A DNA stretch of 12,281 nt from JBBRMQ01 sp038230775 (GCA_038230775.1 JBBRMQ010000125.1:1-12281), one strand, 5' to 3'; shown: positions 5,488 to 12,281, counted from the first letter of the stretch. Notes: generated by a model from the sequence alone, not told the origin. Numbers and translations: made by a program.

Positions 5488-6510
5488 ATGATTCTCGTGA
5501 CCGGCGCCGCCGGATTCATCGGATATCACGTCTCGAAACTGTTGCTCGAGCGAGGTGACGATGTCATCGGCCTCGACAACCTGAATCCGTACTACGACCC
5601 GGCCCTGAAGCTCGCCAGGCTCGAGCGCCTCAAGACGTTCGAAAAGTTCACCTTCGAGAAGATCGACCTCGGCGACGCCGCCGGGATCGAGGCGCTCTTC
5701 GCGAAACGAAAGCCGAAGCGCGTCGTCAATCTCGCGGCGCAGGCCGGCGTTCGATATTCGATCGACAATCCTCGCGCATACGTCGAGAGCAATCTCGCGG
5801 GATTCCTGAACATCCTCGAAGGGTGCCGTCACCACGGCGTCGAGCATCTCGTGTTCGCGTCCACCAGCTCGGTCTACGGGCTGAACACGCGGCAACCTTT
5901 TTCCGAGCACGACAGCGTGGATCATCCGATGTCGCTCTACGCGGCGACCAAGAAGGCCAACGAGGTCATGGCGCACTCGTACGCGCATCTGTTCCGGTTG
6001 CCGTGCACCGCGCTTCGTTTCTTCACGGTGTACGGTCCGTGGGGACGTCCCGACATGGCGCTCTTCAAATTCACGCGCGGGATCCTGGCCGGCGAGCCGA
6101 TCCCCGTCTTCAACCGCGGCGAGATGGTGCGCGACTTCACCTACATCGACGACATCGCCGAAGGCGTCGTGCGCACGCTCGACCGTCCCGCGGCTCCGAA
6201 CGAGGAGTGGGACGGCGCGAAGCCCGATCCGGCGACGAGCCTCGCGCCGTATCGCGTCTTCAACATCGGCAACAATCGCCCGGTGCCGCTGATGGATTAC
6301 ATTGGCGCCCTCGAGAAGGCGTTAGGCCGGAAGGCGACGCTCGATCTCCTGCCGATGCAGGCGGGTGATGTCCCGTCGACGATGGCGGACGTGACGGAGC
6401 TCGAGAAGGCGACCGGCTACCGTCCACGAACTACAGTGGACGTGGGAGTGGCGCGGTTCGTCGAGTGGTACCGCGAGTTCTATGACGGCCGCTCCAGCGG
6501 ACTCGTTTAG
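5488..6510 (+). CDS. NAD-dependent epimerase, UDP-glucuronate 4-epimerase type
   Basis: This 340-residue short-chain dehydrogenase/reductase probably interconverts UDP-glucuronate and UDP-galacturonate for surface polysaccharide. The Rossmann NAD site is at the very start (VTGAAGFIGYHV, residues 4-15). LDNLNPYYDPALKLARLERL and LAAQAGVRYSIDNPRAYVES follow, both strongly typical of the UDP-glucuronate epimerase clade. The catalytic set is STSSVYG and YAATKKANE (the YxxxK pair), with TVYGPWGRPDMALFKF as the substrate-binding segment. Family length is about 330-340, so this is complete. I chose the ATG at 5488 because it places MILVTGAAG at the normal N-terminus. An ATG at 5356 would add 44 unrelated residues. 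It starts the sugar cluster; its TAG stop overlaps the next gene's -10-like element. Substrate assignment is by motif resemblance. Confidence 0.9.
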   Translation: MILVTGAAGFIGYHVSKLLLERGDDVIGLDNLNPYYDPALKLARLERLKTFEKFTFEKIDLGDAAGIEALFAKRKPKRVVNLAAQAGVRYSIDNPRAYVESNLAGFLNILEGCRHHGVEHLVFASTSSVYGLNTRQPFSEHDSVDHPMSLYAATKKANEVMAHSYAHLFRLPCTALRFFTVYGPWGRPDMALFKFTRGILAGEPIPVFNRGEMVRDFTYIDDIAEGVVRTLDRPAAPNEEWDGAKPDPATSLAPYRVFNIGNNRPVPLMDYIGALEKALGRKATLDLLPMQAGDVPSTMADVTELEKATGYRPRTTVDVGVARFVEWYREFYDGRSSGLV

Positions 6511-6513
6511 ACT
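6508..6513 (+). promoter_or_regulatory. Putative -10 element overlapping the upstream stop codon
   Basis: TAGACT includes the TAG stop of the epimerase gene (6508-6510) and ends 10 nt before the ATG at 6524. The following TCCGCGCGCA closely copies the sequence between the hexamer and ATG at 5474-5488. There is no Shine-Dalgarno. It would give the aminotransferase its own near-leaderless start in addition to any read-through. Confidence 0.35.
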
Positions 6514-6523
6514 TCCGCGCGCA

Positions 6524-7645
6524 ATGGCTATCGCTCTTCTCGATCTCAAGGCGCAGTACGCAGGCATCCGCGACGAAGTCCTGCGGGTCACCGAAGAAGT
6601 CTACGAATCGCAGGTCTTCATCCTCGGCAAGCGCGTCGAGGAGTTCGAGCGCGACTTCGCCGCCTACTGCCAATCGGAATTTGCGGTCGGCGTGTCCTCC
6701 GGCACCGATGCGCTGCTGGTGGCACTAATGGTCCTCGGCATCGGTCCCGATGACGAGGTCATCGTTCCCGCGTACTCGTTCTTCGCCACCGCGGGCGTGG
6801 TCGACCGGCTCGGCGCCATGCCGGTGTTCGCCGACATCTCACTCGACGACTACAACATTGACGTCGCGAAGATCGAAGAGCGCATCACGTCCGCGACCCG
6901 CGCGATCATGCCGGTGCATCTCTACGGACAGGTCGCGGCAATGGACGAGATCAACCGCATCGCGAAGAAACACGACCTCGTCGTCGTCGAGGATGCCGCG
7001 CAGGCGGTGGGAGCCGAGTACAACGGAAAACGCGCCGGATCCCTTTCTCCTTTCGGCTGCTTCTCATTCTTTCCATCGAAGAACCTCGGCGCCTTCGGCG
7101 ACGCGGGCGCCGTGACGACGAACGATGCCGCGCTGCACGAGAAGCTTATCGATTACCGCGTTCACGGCATGCGGCCGAAGTACTACCACCACTTTGTCGG
7201 CGGCAACTTCCGCATCGATGCGCTGCAGGCGGCGATTCTTCACGTCAAGCTTCCGAAGCTCGACACGTGGAGCGAAGGGCGCCGTCGCAATGCAGAGGAT
7301 TACGCGCCGATGTTCGCGGAAGCGGGACTGGCCGACCGCGTGACCCTGCCGCGCGAGATGCCGAATCGCAAACACGTGTACAACCAGTACGTCATCCGCT
7401 TCCAGTCCGGCGATGCGCGCGATCGCGTCATGGCCCATCTCAAGAGTGTTGCGATCGGCTGCGAGGTTTACTACCCCCTCACGCTGCCGCAGCAGAAATG
7501 TTTTGCGGGAAATCCCTGCTCCGATGAAGAGTATGTGAACTCGGAACGCGCGGCCGCGACGACGCTGGCGATCCCGATCTACCCCGAGCTCACGCGCGAT
7601 CAGAAGTCGGAAGTCGTGCGCGAGATCGCGCGCGGCCTCGCATGA
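6524..7645 (+). CDS. DegT/DnrJ/EryC1/StrS-family sugar aminotransferase
   Basis: This 373-residue PLP-dependent enzyme transfers an amino group, usually from glutamate, to a keto-sugar nucleotide. It has FILGKRVEEFERDFAAY (32-48), the phosphate-binding GTDALLVAL at 60-68, and DEVIVPAYSFFATA (77-90). VEDAAQ (155-160) carries the Asp that contacts the PLP ring nitrogen. SFFPSKNLGAFGDAGAV (181-197) has the Schiff-base Lys186. FRIDALQAAIL (229-239) and the C-terminal IGCEVYYPLTLP are also standard. Length is normal. The ATG at 6524 starts directly with the conserved LLDLKAQY; an in-frame ATG at 6482 would add 14 unrelated residues and overlap the epimerase. The sugar product cannot be read from sequence; WbpE-like or Fdt/Qdt-like enzymes are candidates. 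The TGA overlaps the rhomboid ATG. Confidence 0.93.
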   Translation: MAIALLDLKAQYAGIRDEVLRVTEEVYESQVFILGKRVEEFERDFAAYCQSEFAVGVSSGTDALLVALMVLGIGPDDEVIVPAYSFFATAGVVDRLGAMPVFADISLDDYNIDVAKIEERITSATRAIMPVHLYGQVAAMDEINRIAKKHDLVVVEDAAQAVGAEYNGKRAGSLSPFGCFSFFPSKNLGAFGDAGAVTTNDAALHEKLIDYRVHGMRPKYYHHFVGGNFRIDALQAAILHVKLPKLDTWSEGRRRNAEDYAPMFAEAGLADRVTLPREMPNRKHVYNQYVIRFQSGDARDRVMAHLKSVAIGCEVYYPLTLPQQKCFAGNPCSDEEYVNSERAAATTLAIPIYPELTRDQKSEVVREIARGLA

Positions 7646-8322
7646 TTCCCCTCCGGCACACGCAGCCTTCGAACGCGGTGCCGGTCGTCAATCGGGCTCT
7701 GGTCATCGCCAACGTCGTCATCTTCTTCGTCCAGCTCTTTCTCGGCCAGCGCACCGAGATGCTGATCAACGTCTTCGGCTTCATGCCGGCGCGCTTCCTT
7801 CATCCGTCGATGTTCGGCTACAACCGATTCGAGGTCTCCGTGACGCTGCTGACGTCGCTTTTTCTCCACGGCGGTTTCGTGCACCTCTTCGGCAATATGG
7901 TGTACCTGTGGGTTTTCGGCGGCGCGGTGGAGAGCGCGCTCGGCCACCTCCGCTACTTTCTCTTCTTCCTGGCCTGCGGAGCGATCGGCAGCCTCACCCA
8001 CACACTGGTCTTTTCGCGATCGGCGGTGCCGTCGATCGGCGCGTCGGGCAGCATCGCCGGAGTGTTAGGCGCGTTTCTCGTGCTACTTCCTGCCGCGCGT
8101 ATCGTGACGCTCTTTCCGCTCGTCGTGTACTGGGCCATGGCAGAGATTCCAGCGGCCCTGTTCCTGCCGGTGTGGTTTGCGATGCAGTTCTTCAACGGCT
8201 TTCTAACGCTCGCCGCGGCATCGCGAACGCAGGAAGTCGCGGGCGTGGCCTGGTGGGCGCACGTCGGCGGATTTCTGTTTGGCGCCGCGGTCGGTGCGAC
8301 CGTTCGCTGGAGCCGCCGATGA
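7642..8322 (+). CDS. Rhomboid-family intramembrane serine protease
   Basis: This 226-residue inner-membrane protease is predicted to cut membrane-anchored substrates within or near the bilayer. The first membrane helix is at about 17-35. HGGFVHLFGNMVYLWVFG (76-93) carries the conserved HxxxxHxxxN set His76, His81 and Asn85. GASGSIAGVLG (133-143) contains the nucleophile Ser135. The catalytic histidine is His207 in AWWAHVGGFLFG, so the Ser-His dyad is complete. Six helices are consistent with the basic bacterial form, with no added soluble domain. The start is an ATGA overlap with the aminotransferase stop, and the stop is an ATGA overlap with the next epimerase, so translation is probably coupled on both sides. 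Membership in a sugar-nucleotide operon suggests co-expression with a surface-glycan pathway. No substrate can be named. Confidence 0.93.
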   Translation: MIPLRHTQPSNAVPVVNRALVIANVVIFFVQLFLGQRTEMLINVFGFMPARFLHPSMFGYNRFEVSVTLLTSLFLHGGFVHLFGNMVYLWVFGGAVESALGHLRYFLFFLACGAIGSLTHTLVFSRSAVPSIGASGSIAGVLGAFLVLLPAARIVTLFPLVVYWAMAEIPAALFLPVWFAMQFFNGFLTLAAASRTQEVAGVAWWAHVGGFLFGAAVGATVRWSRR

Positions 8323-9209
8323 AACACGTGGTCGTCACAGGCGGTGCGGGCTTCATCGGATCGCATGTCGCCGATGCGTTCATCGAGCGCGGCTATCGGG
8401 TGACCGTCGTCGACAACTTGTCTTCGGGTGATCGGCGCAATCTGAACCCGCGCGCCGAATTCATCGAAACGGACATTCGCGACTTCGACATCCGTCCGCT
8501 GCGTCCCGACGTCGTCAGTCACCACGCGGCGCAGATGGACGTGCGCAAGTCGGTCGCGGATCCGGTGTTCGACACCGTGGTGAATGTGGTCGGTTCGGTG
8601 CGGCTGCTGCAGCAGTGTGTCGAGGCGGGCGTGAAGCGTTTCATCTTCGCGTCGACGGGAGGAGCGATCTACGGGGAGCCTGTCTACGTGCCTCAGGACG
8701 AGAAGCATCCCGTCAACCCGCTGTCGCCGTACGGCTGCGCGAAGCTCGCGGTCGAGCACTACATGCACTACTTCCGCGAAGTGCACGGCCTTTCGACGGT
8801 CGCGCTGCGCTACGCCAACGTGTACGGGCCGAGGCAGAGCGCGCATGGGGAGGCGGGCGTGGTGGCGATCTTCGCGCGGCGCATGCTCGCTGGACAGCCG
8901 GTCACGATCAACGGAGACGGCGGCCAGACGCGAGATTTCGTCTTCGTTCGCGATGTGGTGGCCGCCAACATGGCCGTGGCGGAGTCGACCGTGGCGGGAC
9001 CGTTCAACGTGGGCACGGGAGTCGAGACCACGATCAACAGCCTCTATTTAATGATGGCGAAGTTGATCCCGGGCGCTCCTCAGGCGACGCATGCGCCGGC
9101 CAAGGTTGGGGAGCAGATGCGGAGCGTTCTGGCGGCGAGCCTGCGCAAACCGGATGTGAACGTCGCGGAAGGACTCGCGGAAACGGTCGATTGGTTTCGA
9201 TCCGCGTGA
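8319..9209 (+). CDS. NAD-dependent epimerase/dehydratase, GalE-type
   Basis: This 296-residue short-chain dehydrogenase/reductase resembles the compact UDP-glucose/UDP-galactose 4-epimerases. It has VVTGGAGFIGSHV at the N-terminus for NAD, VVDNLSSGDRRNL, HHAAQMDVRKSVADP, then the catalytic FASTGGAIYGE and YGCAKLAVEHY (Tyr and Lys of YxxxK). RYANVYGPRQ and NGDGGQTRDFVFVRDV form the substrate and dimer regions. It is slightly shorter than typical GalE (about 310-330), mostly in the C-terminal part, but all catalytic motifs are present. The ATG at 8319 overlaps the rhomboid TGA, with GGAG about 6 nt upstream. A much longer open frame from 7908 is ignored because its extra part is rhomboid sequence out of frame. 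It could also be another sugar epimerase or dehydratase of this superfamily. Confidence 0.9.
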   Translation: MKHVVVTGGAGFIGSHVADAFIERGYRVTVVDNLSSGDRRNLNPRAEFIETDIRDFDIRPLRPDVVSHHAAQMDVRKSVADPVFDTVVNVVGSVRLLQQCVEAGVKRFIFASTGGAIYGEPVYVPQDEKHPVNPLSPYGCAKLAVEHYMHYFREVHGLSTVALRYANVYGPRQSAHGEAGVVAIFARRMLAGQPVTINGDGGQTRDFVFVRDVVAANMAVAESTVAGPFNVGTGVETTINSLYLMMAKLIPGAPQATHAPAKVGEQMRSVLAASLRKPDVNVAEGLAETVDWFRSA

Positions 9210-9238
9210 CCCGAGTCACGGCCGGTCCCCCGCGGCCG
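9205..9238 (+). terminator. Two adjacent hairpins at end of sugar cluster
   Basis: CGTGAC-CCGA-GTCACG (9205-9220) is a perfect 6-bp stem that includes the TGA stop. It is followed by CGGCCG (9219-9224) pairing with CGGCCG (9233-9238) across 8 nt; the two structures overlap by two bases and so may be alternatives. No T-run follows, so this is terminator-like only and might need a factor. Confidence 0.3.
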
Positions 9239-9378
9239 GACAGATACTGCTGTTCAAATCGCGCGGACCAATTCGGAATTCACTGGGCAGATTGGCCATG
9301 TTACGCAAAGCTGGATCCGATCACTACAACTCGAAATCCGTAAGCGTGCCCGCGTCGGCGCGATTGGAGGAATGTCCG

Positions 9379-9883
9379 ATGTATGTCCGTCCGCGCGCAG
9401 TGTGGTTGGTCATCTCCCTGGCAGTGACGATGCTCGGTCCCGTCGCATTCGGAGCGACTCGCACGCCGCTGCGGGGTGATTCGCTGCTCCCGTTGAGCAA
9501 GGCCACCCGCATCGGCGAACGCGTGACTCTGTCGACATTCCCCTGGCCGGCGGCCAGCTGTCCACGATCGAGCTCCAGCGCTTCGAAGTCTGGGCGCCGG
9601 ACGCCAAGATCTACGAGTACTCCACGGGGGCGTCAAAAGTGATGCAGCCGCCGCGCGACGTCCAGTTCTTCCGTGGCGGCATCGCCGGTCAGCCGGATTC
9701 GACGGTCATGATCGCGTCACGCCGACGGCCGCACGGAAGGCATGGTCATCGACAGCCGTGACCACCGGTTCAATCTCGTGATGGAGCACGTGGGAGGCGC
9801 GGCGTCGAGCAGCGCGCCTCCCCGTCATCGACGAGCTCGGCCCCGCGGACGAGCTCATGGACTCGACGCCGTTCGTGATATAG
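9379..9883 (+). pseudogene. Secreted protein gene broken by about four single-base indels
   Basis: A good ribosome-binding site (TTGGAGGAA at 9364-9372) precedes the ATG at 9379. A classic signal peptide follows (MYVRPRAVWLVISLAVTM..., cut near FGA). The frame then breaks. Restoring one C in the run at 9540-9543, one C near 9715, one G near 9724, and removing one C from 9820-9823 rebuilds a smooth product of about 165 residues. It contains GERVTLSTFPLAGGQLS, LQRFEVWAPDAKIYEYSTG, FFRGGIAGQPDSTVMIAV, DGRTEGMVIDSRDHRF and VIDELGPADELMDSTPFVI, then TAG. The RFEVWAPDAKI and RGGIAGQPDS pattern resembles the N-terminal region of secreted metalloprotease-like proteins; that is from memory and weak. 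Only the N-terminal part exists. Either a decayed gene or a cluster of homopolymer sequencing errors. Confidence 0.65.
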
Positions 9884-9884
9884 T
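9876..9884 (+). promoter_or_regulatory. Putative extended -10 promoter for the 9952 gene
   Basis: TGATATAGT has the extended -10 form TGnTATAnT, with one mismatch from TATAAT, and lies 67 nt before the ATG at 9952. It sits in an AT-richer patch covering the stop of the broken gene. The leader would then carry the AGGAGG ribosome-binding site at 9942-9947, part of which pairs in a small CTGGA/TCCAG hairpin (9928-9943). Confidence 0.4.
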
Positions 9885-9951
9885 CAATGGCTCGCCCGTA
9901 AAACTGAATACGTTCCCCTAACTGCATCTGGATCTGGCTCCAGGAGGACTA

Positions 9952-10923
9952 ATGCGTCGACAACTGGTCTTTTCCTTTCTGATCACATTTTTAGGTCTGG
10001 GTAGCATTGTCGTCGCTGGAGTGGCGGCGTTGAAGCCGCAACCTACCTTGTACAATTCAACGCCGCTGATCGGCAGGACGAACCTGAGTGGCGGATCGGG
10101 CTGTAGCTGTCACGGAGCTGGACTCACCACGTCGATCACCGGGCCGGCACAGTTGTATCCTGGCCAGGCCGGCACGTACTCAGTAGCAGGGACCGGCGGC
10201 ACGAACGGTGCGCGGTTTGGTGTGAACGTCGCTGCTACCGGAGGAGCACTGTCGGTTTCATCGGCTTCGCTGGAAGTTATCAGCGGCGAAATCCGGCACC
10301 GCCAGTCGCCAGCCACCCTGACACTAGTGTCGGGCGGTGCGGCGTCGTACCCATTTACCTACACGATGTCGGGAGCCTCCACCCCCGGTACGGCCTATGC
10401 GATTGCAGCGGCCGCGTACGGAGGCGTGTGGGCGCATGCAATGAATCTACCTGTCACGGCAATCCGTCCCGCCGATCCTTCAGGATTGGCTGCCGGCACG
10501 ACGACGTCGACCTCGATTCCATTGAGTTGGACGAGCAGTGGCCCGAATTCGCGTGTCCTTGGCAAGACGGGCAGCTATCCGACCAGTCCCACCGATGGGA
10601 CTGCGACCGTCTTCTACGACAACACCGGCACAAGTACGACGGCGACGAGCCTGACCGCTTCGACCGCCTACTTCTTCAAAGTGTGGTCGAAGGCGAGCTT
10701 CAGCGGCACGGACACCTATTCGACGAATCCTTCACAGGTTTCCGCCACGACTGCTGCGGCGGTGGCCACAAACTGGTATGTCAATTTTGGATCAGGTTCC
10801 GATACGAACAACGGAACTTCGTCGGGAACGCCGTTCAAGACGATCACCAAGGGAATGAACGTTGCCGTCTCCGGCGATACGATCAATGTCCTACCGGGGA
10901 ATTACCTCCCCGGATTTTGCTGA
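9952..10923 (+). CDS. Secreted anchor-V/Reeler-like protein, N-terminal part up to in-frame TGA
   Basis: The first 323 residues of a large surface or secreted protein. A signal peptide (about 1-26) is followed by SGGSGCSCHGAG (46-57), with Cys51, Cys53 and His54. The Reeler-like or choice-of-anchor-V-like domain (about 55-170) has LYPGQAGTYSV and ends in GGVWAHAMNLPVTA. A fibronectin-III-like domain spans about 172-268 (SGLAAGTTTSTSIPLSWTSS, then ATSLTASTAYFFKVWSKA). The start of a DUF1565-type beta-helix begins at about 274 (NWYVNFGSGSDTNNGTSSGT, TINVLPGNY). A TGA follows Cys323, but the same frame continues open for 1358 nt, so this is not a natural C-terminus. The ribosome-binding site AGGAGG at 9942-9947 fixes the start. 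Usual family spacing of the Cys-His motif is CxxCH; here it is CxCH. Confidence 0.8.
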   Translation: MRRQLVFSFLITFLGLGSIVVAGVAALKPQPTLYNSTPLIGRTNLSGGSGCSCHGAGLTTSITGPAQLYPGQAGTYSVAGTGGTNGARFGVNVAATGGALSVSSASLEVISGEIRHRQSPATLTLVSGGAASYPFTYTMSGASTPGTAYAIAAAAYGGVWAHAMNLPVTAIRPADPSGLAAGTTTSTSIPLSWTSSGPNSRVLGKTGSYPTSPTDGTATVFYDNTGTSTTATSLTASTAYFFKVWSKASFSGTDTYSTNPSQVSATTAAAVATNWYVNFGSGSDTNNGTSSGTPFKTITKGMNVAVSGDTINVLPGNYLPGFC

Positions 10924-10950
10924 ATCAATCCCCCAGTTCTCGGTGAGAAC
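10894..10950 (+). other. In-frame TGA between two perfect hairpins inside a long open frame
   Basis: Hairpin one pairs CCGGGGA (10894-10900) with TCCCCGG (10907-10913) and is followed by ATTTTGC. The TGA is at 10921-10923. Hairpin two, GTTCTC-GGT-GAGAAC (10936-10950), starts 12 nt after the TGA. The encoded stretch between NVLPGNY and GENFPIVV is about 13 residues longer than the beta-helix family usually has there. Three readings are possible: a small palindromic insertion or nonsense mutation, compensating base-call errors, or recoding of UGA. Confidence 0.6.
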
Positions 10951-12281
10951 TTTCCGATCGTAGTCAAGTCTGGTGTGAAACTCATCGGCAGCGGCGCAGC
11001 AACAACGATCATCGACGCTTCAACTGCCAGCCCACGCGCGCGCGTCATCGAGTGCCGAGGCAACTCCAGCGCCACTCTGGTCCAGGGATTCACCATCACC
11101 GGCGGCTTATATCAACCGGCTGCCGACGGATCGAACGCTACCGGCGGCGGAATCTTCACCGATAACACCGACGCTACGGTGATCACTCGCAACATCATCC
11201 AAAACAATCAAGCAACGGGCTACAACGGAACGTTCGGAACGAACTTCGTCAGCGGTGGTCAGGCCTACGGCGGCGGTGTCAGCGCCAACGGATCGAACTC
11301 GATCACCAACAACGTCTTCGTCGGTAATACCGTTCGAGGCGGCAATGGCGGTGGACCCGCCGGTCAGGCTGGCAATGGTTCCCAGGGCGGCAACGGTCAG
11401 GGCGGCGGCGCTGCCGCTTTCGGCAATGCCATCTTTGCCAACAACACGTTCTCGGAGAACAGTGCAATAGGCGGCAACGGTGGTACGGCCAGTTCAGGTA
11501 GTGGCGGCGCCGGCGGCAGTGGCTCTCAGGGCGGAATCTTCGGCGCGAGCACAGCCGTGCAGGGCTTCAATAACATCTTCAAATTCAATAGTGCTCAAGC
11601 TGGAAACGGCGGAATCGGCACGCCGGCTGGATCGCTCGGCGGGGCATCCGACGGAGCTATTAACGGCGTCGTTGGCGGCGGCGGCTTCACCAATAGTTAC
11701 AACCTGTATTTCAGCAACAGCCCCAACGACGGTGTTACCGGCGGTACCGGCAACATCTACAACGCCGATCCGAAGTTCGTCTCCGGCACCGACTTTCACA
11801 TCCTCGCCACCTCGCCGGCGAGAGGCGCGGGAACGTCCACCAACGCACCCGCGGTCGCTCTCGACGGCGTCACGCGTCCCTCTCCTCCGTCGATGGGCGC
11901 GTACGAAACGGGCGGGAAGTTCCGCAAAGACTTCAACGCGGACGGCTACGCCGATCTCGTGTGGAGGAACAGCGCGACGGGCGCGAGCTCGATCTGGCTG
12001 ATGAACGGCGCAACGCCGACCGGCGGCTCGGGATTGACATCACTTCAGTTCAGCGACAACACCTACGTGATGGCGGGCGTCGGCGACTTCAACGGAGACG
12101 GCAAGGCCGATCTCGTCTGGCGCAACAACACATCCGGGCAGAGTTTCATGTGGCTAATGAACGGGACCACCGCGATTTCCGGATCGGGTGAGTTCGCGAC
12201 GGTACCGAGTCCATGGCAGATCGTCGGCGTCGGCGACTTCAACGGAGACGGCAAGTCCGATCTTCTGTGGCGCAATATGGC
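10924..12281 (+). CDS. Beta-helix and FG-GAP C-terminal part, same frame, open to window edge
   Basis: Downstream of the TGA the frame of the 9952 gene stays open for 452 codons. It has domains that continue it. GENFPIVVKSGVKLIGSG finishes the DUF1565 unit. Right-handed beta-helix rungs follow (GGGIFTDNTDATVITRNIIQNN, and SITNNVFVGN, NAIFANNTFSEN, GFNNIFKFNSA). Long Gly/Asn/Ser-rich insertions lie at about 11341-11415 and 11470-11535. DPKFVSGTDFHILATSPARGAG closes the helix, as in many such proteins. FG-GAP/VCBS-like repeats then begin, with calcium-type motifs DFNADGYADLVWRN, DFNGDGKADLVWRN and DFNGDGKSDLLWRN spaced about 50 residues. The 3' end is cut off. If the TGA really stops translation, this part has no good start (the first GTG is at 10975, without a ribosome-binding site) and would be silent. 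Confidence 0.75.
   Translation, partial: MNPPVLGENFPIVVKSGVKLIGSGAATTIIDASTASPRARVIECRGNSSATLVQGFTITGGLYQPAADGSNATGGGIFTDNTDATVITRNIIQNNQATGYNGTFGTNFVSGGQAYGGGVSANGSNSITNNVFVGNTVRGGNGGGPAGQAGNGSQGGNGQGGGAAAFGNAIFANNTFSENSAIGGNGGTASSGSGGAGGSGSQGGIFGASTAVQGFNNIFKFNSAQAGNGGIGTPAGSLGGASDGAINGVVGGGGFTNSYNLYFSNSPNDGVTGGTGNIYNADPKFVSGTDFHILATSPARGAGTSTNAPAVALDGVTRPSPPSMGAYETGGKFRKDFNADGYADLVWRNSATGASSIWLMNGATPTGGSGLTSLQFSDNTYVMAGVGDFNGDGKADLVWRNNTSGQSFMWLMNGTTAISGSGEFATVPSPWQIVGVGDFNGDGKSDLLWRNM
12076..12255 (+). repeat. 30-bp direct repeat in FG-GAP coding units
   Basis: An identical 30-nt stretch coding for GVGDFNGDGK occurs at 12076-12105 and 12226-12255, 150 nt apart. The earlier unit at 11929 is related only at protein level. 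Exact DNA identity between the last two units suggests a recent duplication or gene conversion between FG-GAP repeats. Confidence 0.8.

Noticed and set aside
4999..5988. A 329-codon minus-strand open frame across the epimerase and the REP-like element
   Set aside because: Most of it is antisense to a clear epimerase gene and has no recognisable domain. Only a short hydrophobic piece near 5350-5450 might belong to the old copD-like gene.
7908..8318. Long upstream extension of the GalE-type frame
   Set aside because: The extra 137 codons are rhomboid coding sequence read out of frame and Arg-rich. The conserved NAD motif starts right after the ATG at 8319.
10428..10946. 172-codon plus-strand frame overlapping the anchor-V gene
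   Set aside because: Out-of-frame translation without domain character; it runs only to the hairpin region and ends in TGA.
11341..11535. Gly/Asn-rich repeats as a possible CRISPR or minisatellite
   Set aside because: They are irregular at DNA level and keep the reading frame of the beta-helix protein; no constant repeat or spacer length.

Overview
This is a GC-rich bacterial chromosomal window. The style points to Acidobacteriota or a related soil lineage, though sequence alone does not settle it. The clues are a TonB whose periplasmic linker is a GGVx repeat, a secreted protein with an anchor-V/Reeler-like N-terminus, FG-GAP repeats, and several genes with no Shine-Dalgarno but a -10-like hexamer almost touching the start codon. 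No rRNA, tRNA, CRISPR array, integrase or complete insertion sequence was seen.

Layout. (1) 1-1883, minus strand: a tonB-exbB-exbD energy-transduction operon, with exbD running off the left edge. (2) 1884-1993: a divergent intergenic region holding a 17-bp direct repeat with a 20-bp period. (3) 1994-3114, plus: a secreted DUF1259-type protein with two internal repeats, translationally coupled to a small helical protein. (4) 3115-3274: REP-like palindromes. (5) 3275-4468, plus: tyrosyl-tRNA synthetase. (6) 4458-about 5478, minus: a small lipoprotein, the C-terminal stub of a CopD-like copper-resistance membrane protein, and a 77-bp double-palindrome REP-like element where the rest of that gene would be expected. 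(7) 5488-9209, plus: a sugar-nucleotide cluster of UDP-glucuronate 4-epimerase type enzyme, DegT-family aminotransferase, rhomboid protease and GalE-type epimerase; the last three are chained by 4-nt ATGA overlaps or a short gap. (8) 9379-9883: a secreted-protein gene broken by about four single-base indels. (9) 9952-end: a large secreted anchor-V / FnIII-like / beta-helix / FG-GAP protein, whose frame is interrupted by one in-frame TGA lying between two perfect hairpins and then stays open to the window end.

How the genes fit together. TonB-ExbB-ExbD transmits proton motive force to outer-membrane receptors. The 5488-9209 cluster makes and modifies nucleotide sugars for surface glycans, with an intramembrane protease co-expressed. 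The right end encodes envelope or secreted surface proteins. The least ordinary points are the in-frame UGA with flanking hairpins, the recurrent near-leaderless start architecture, the REP-like element in the copD remnant, and the paired repeat upstream of tonB.
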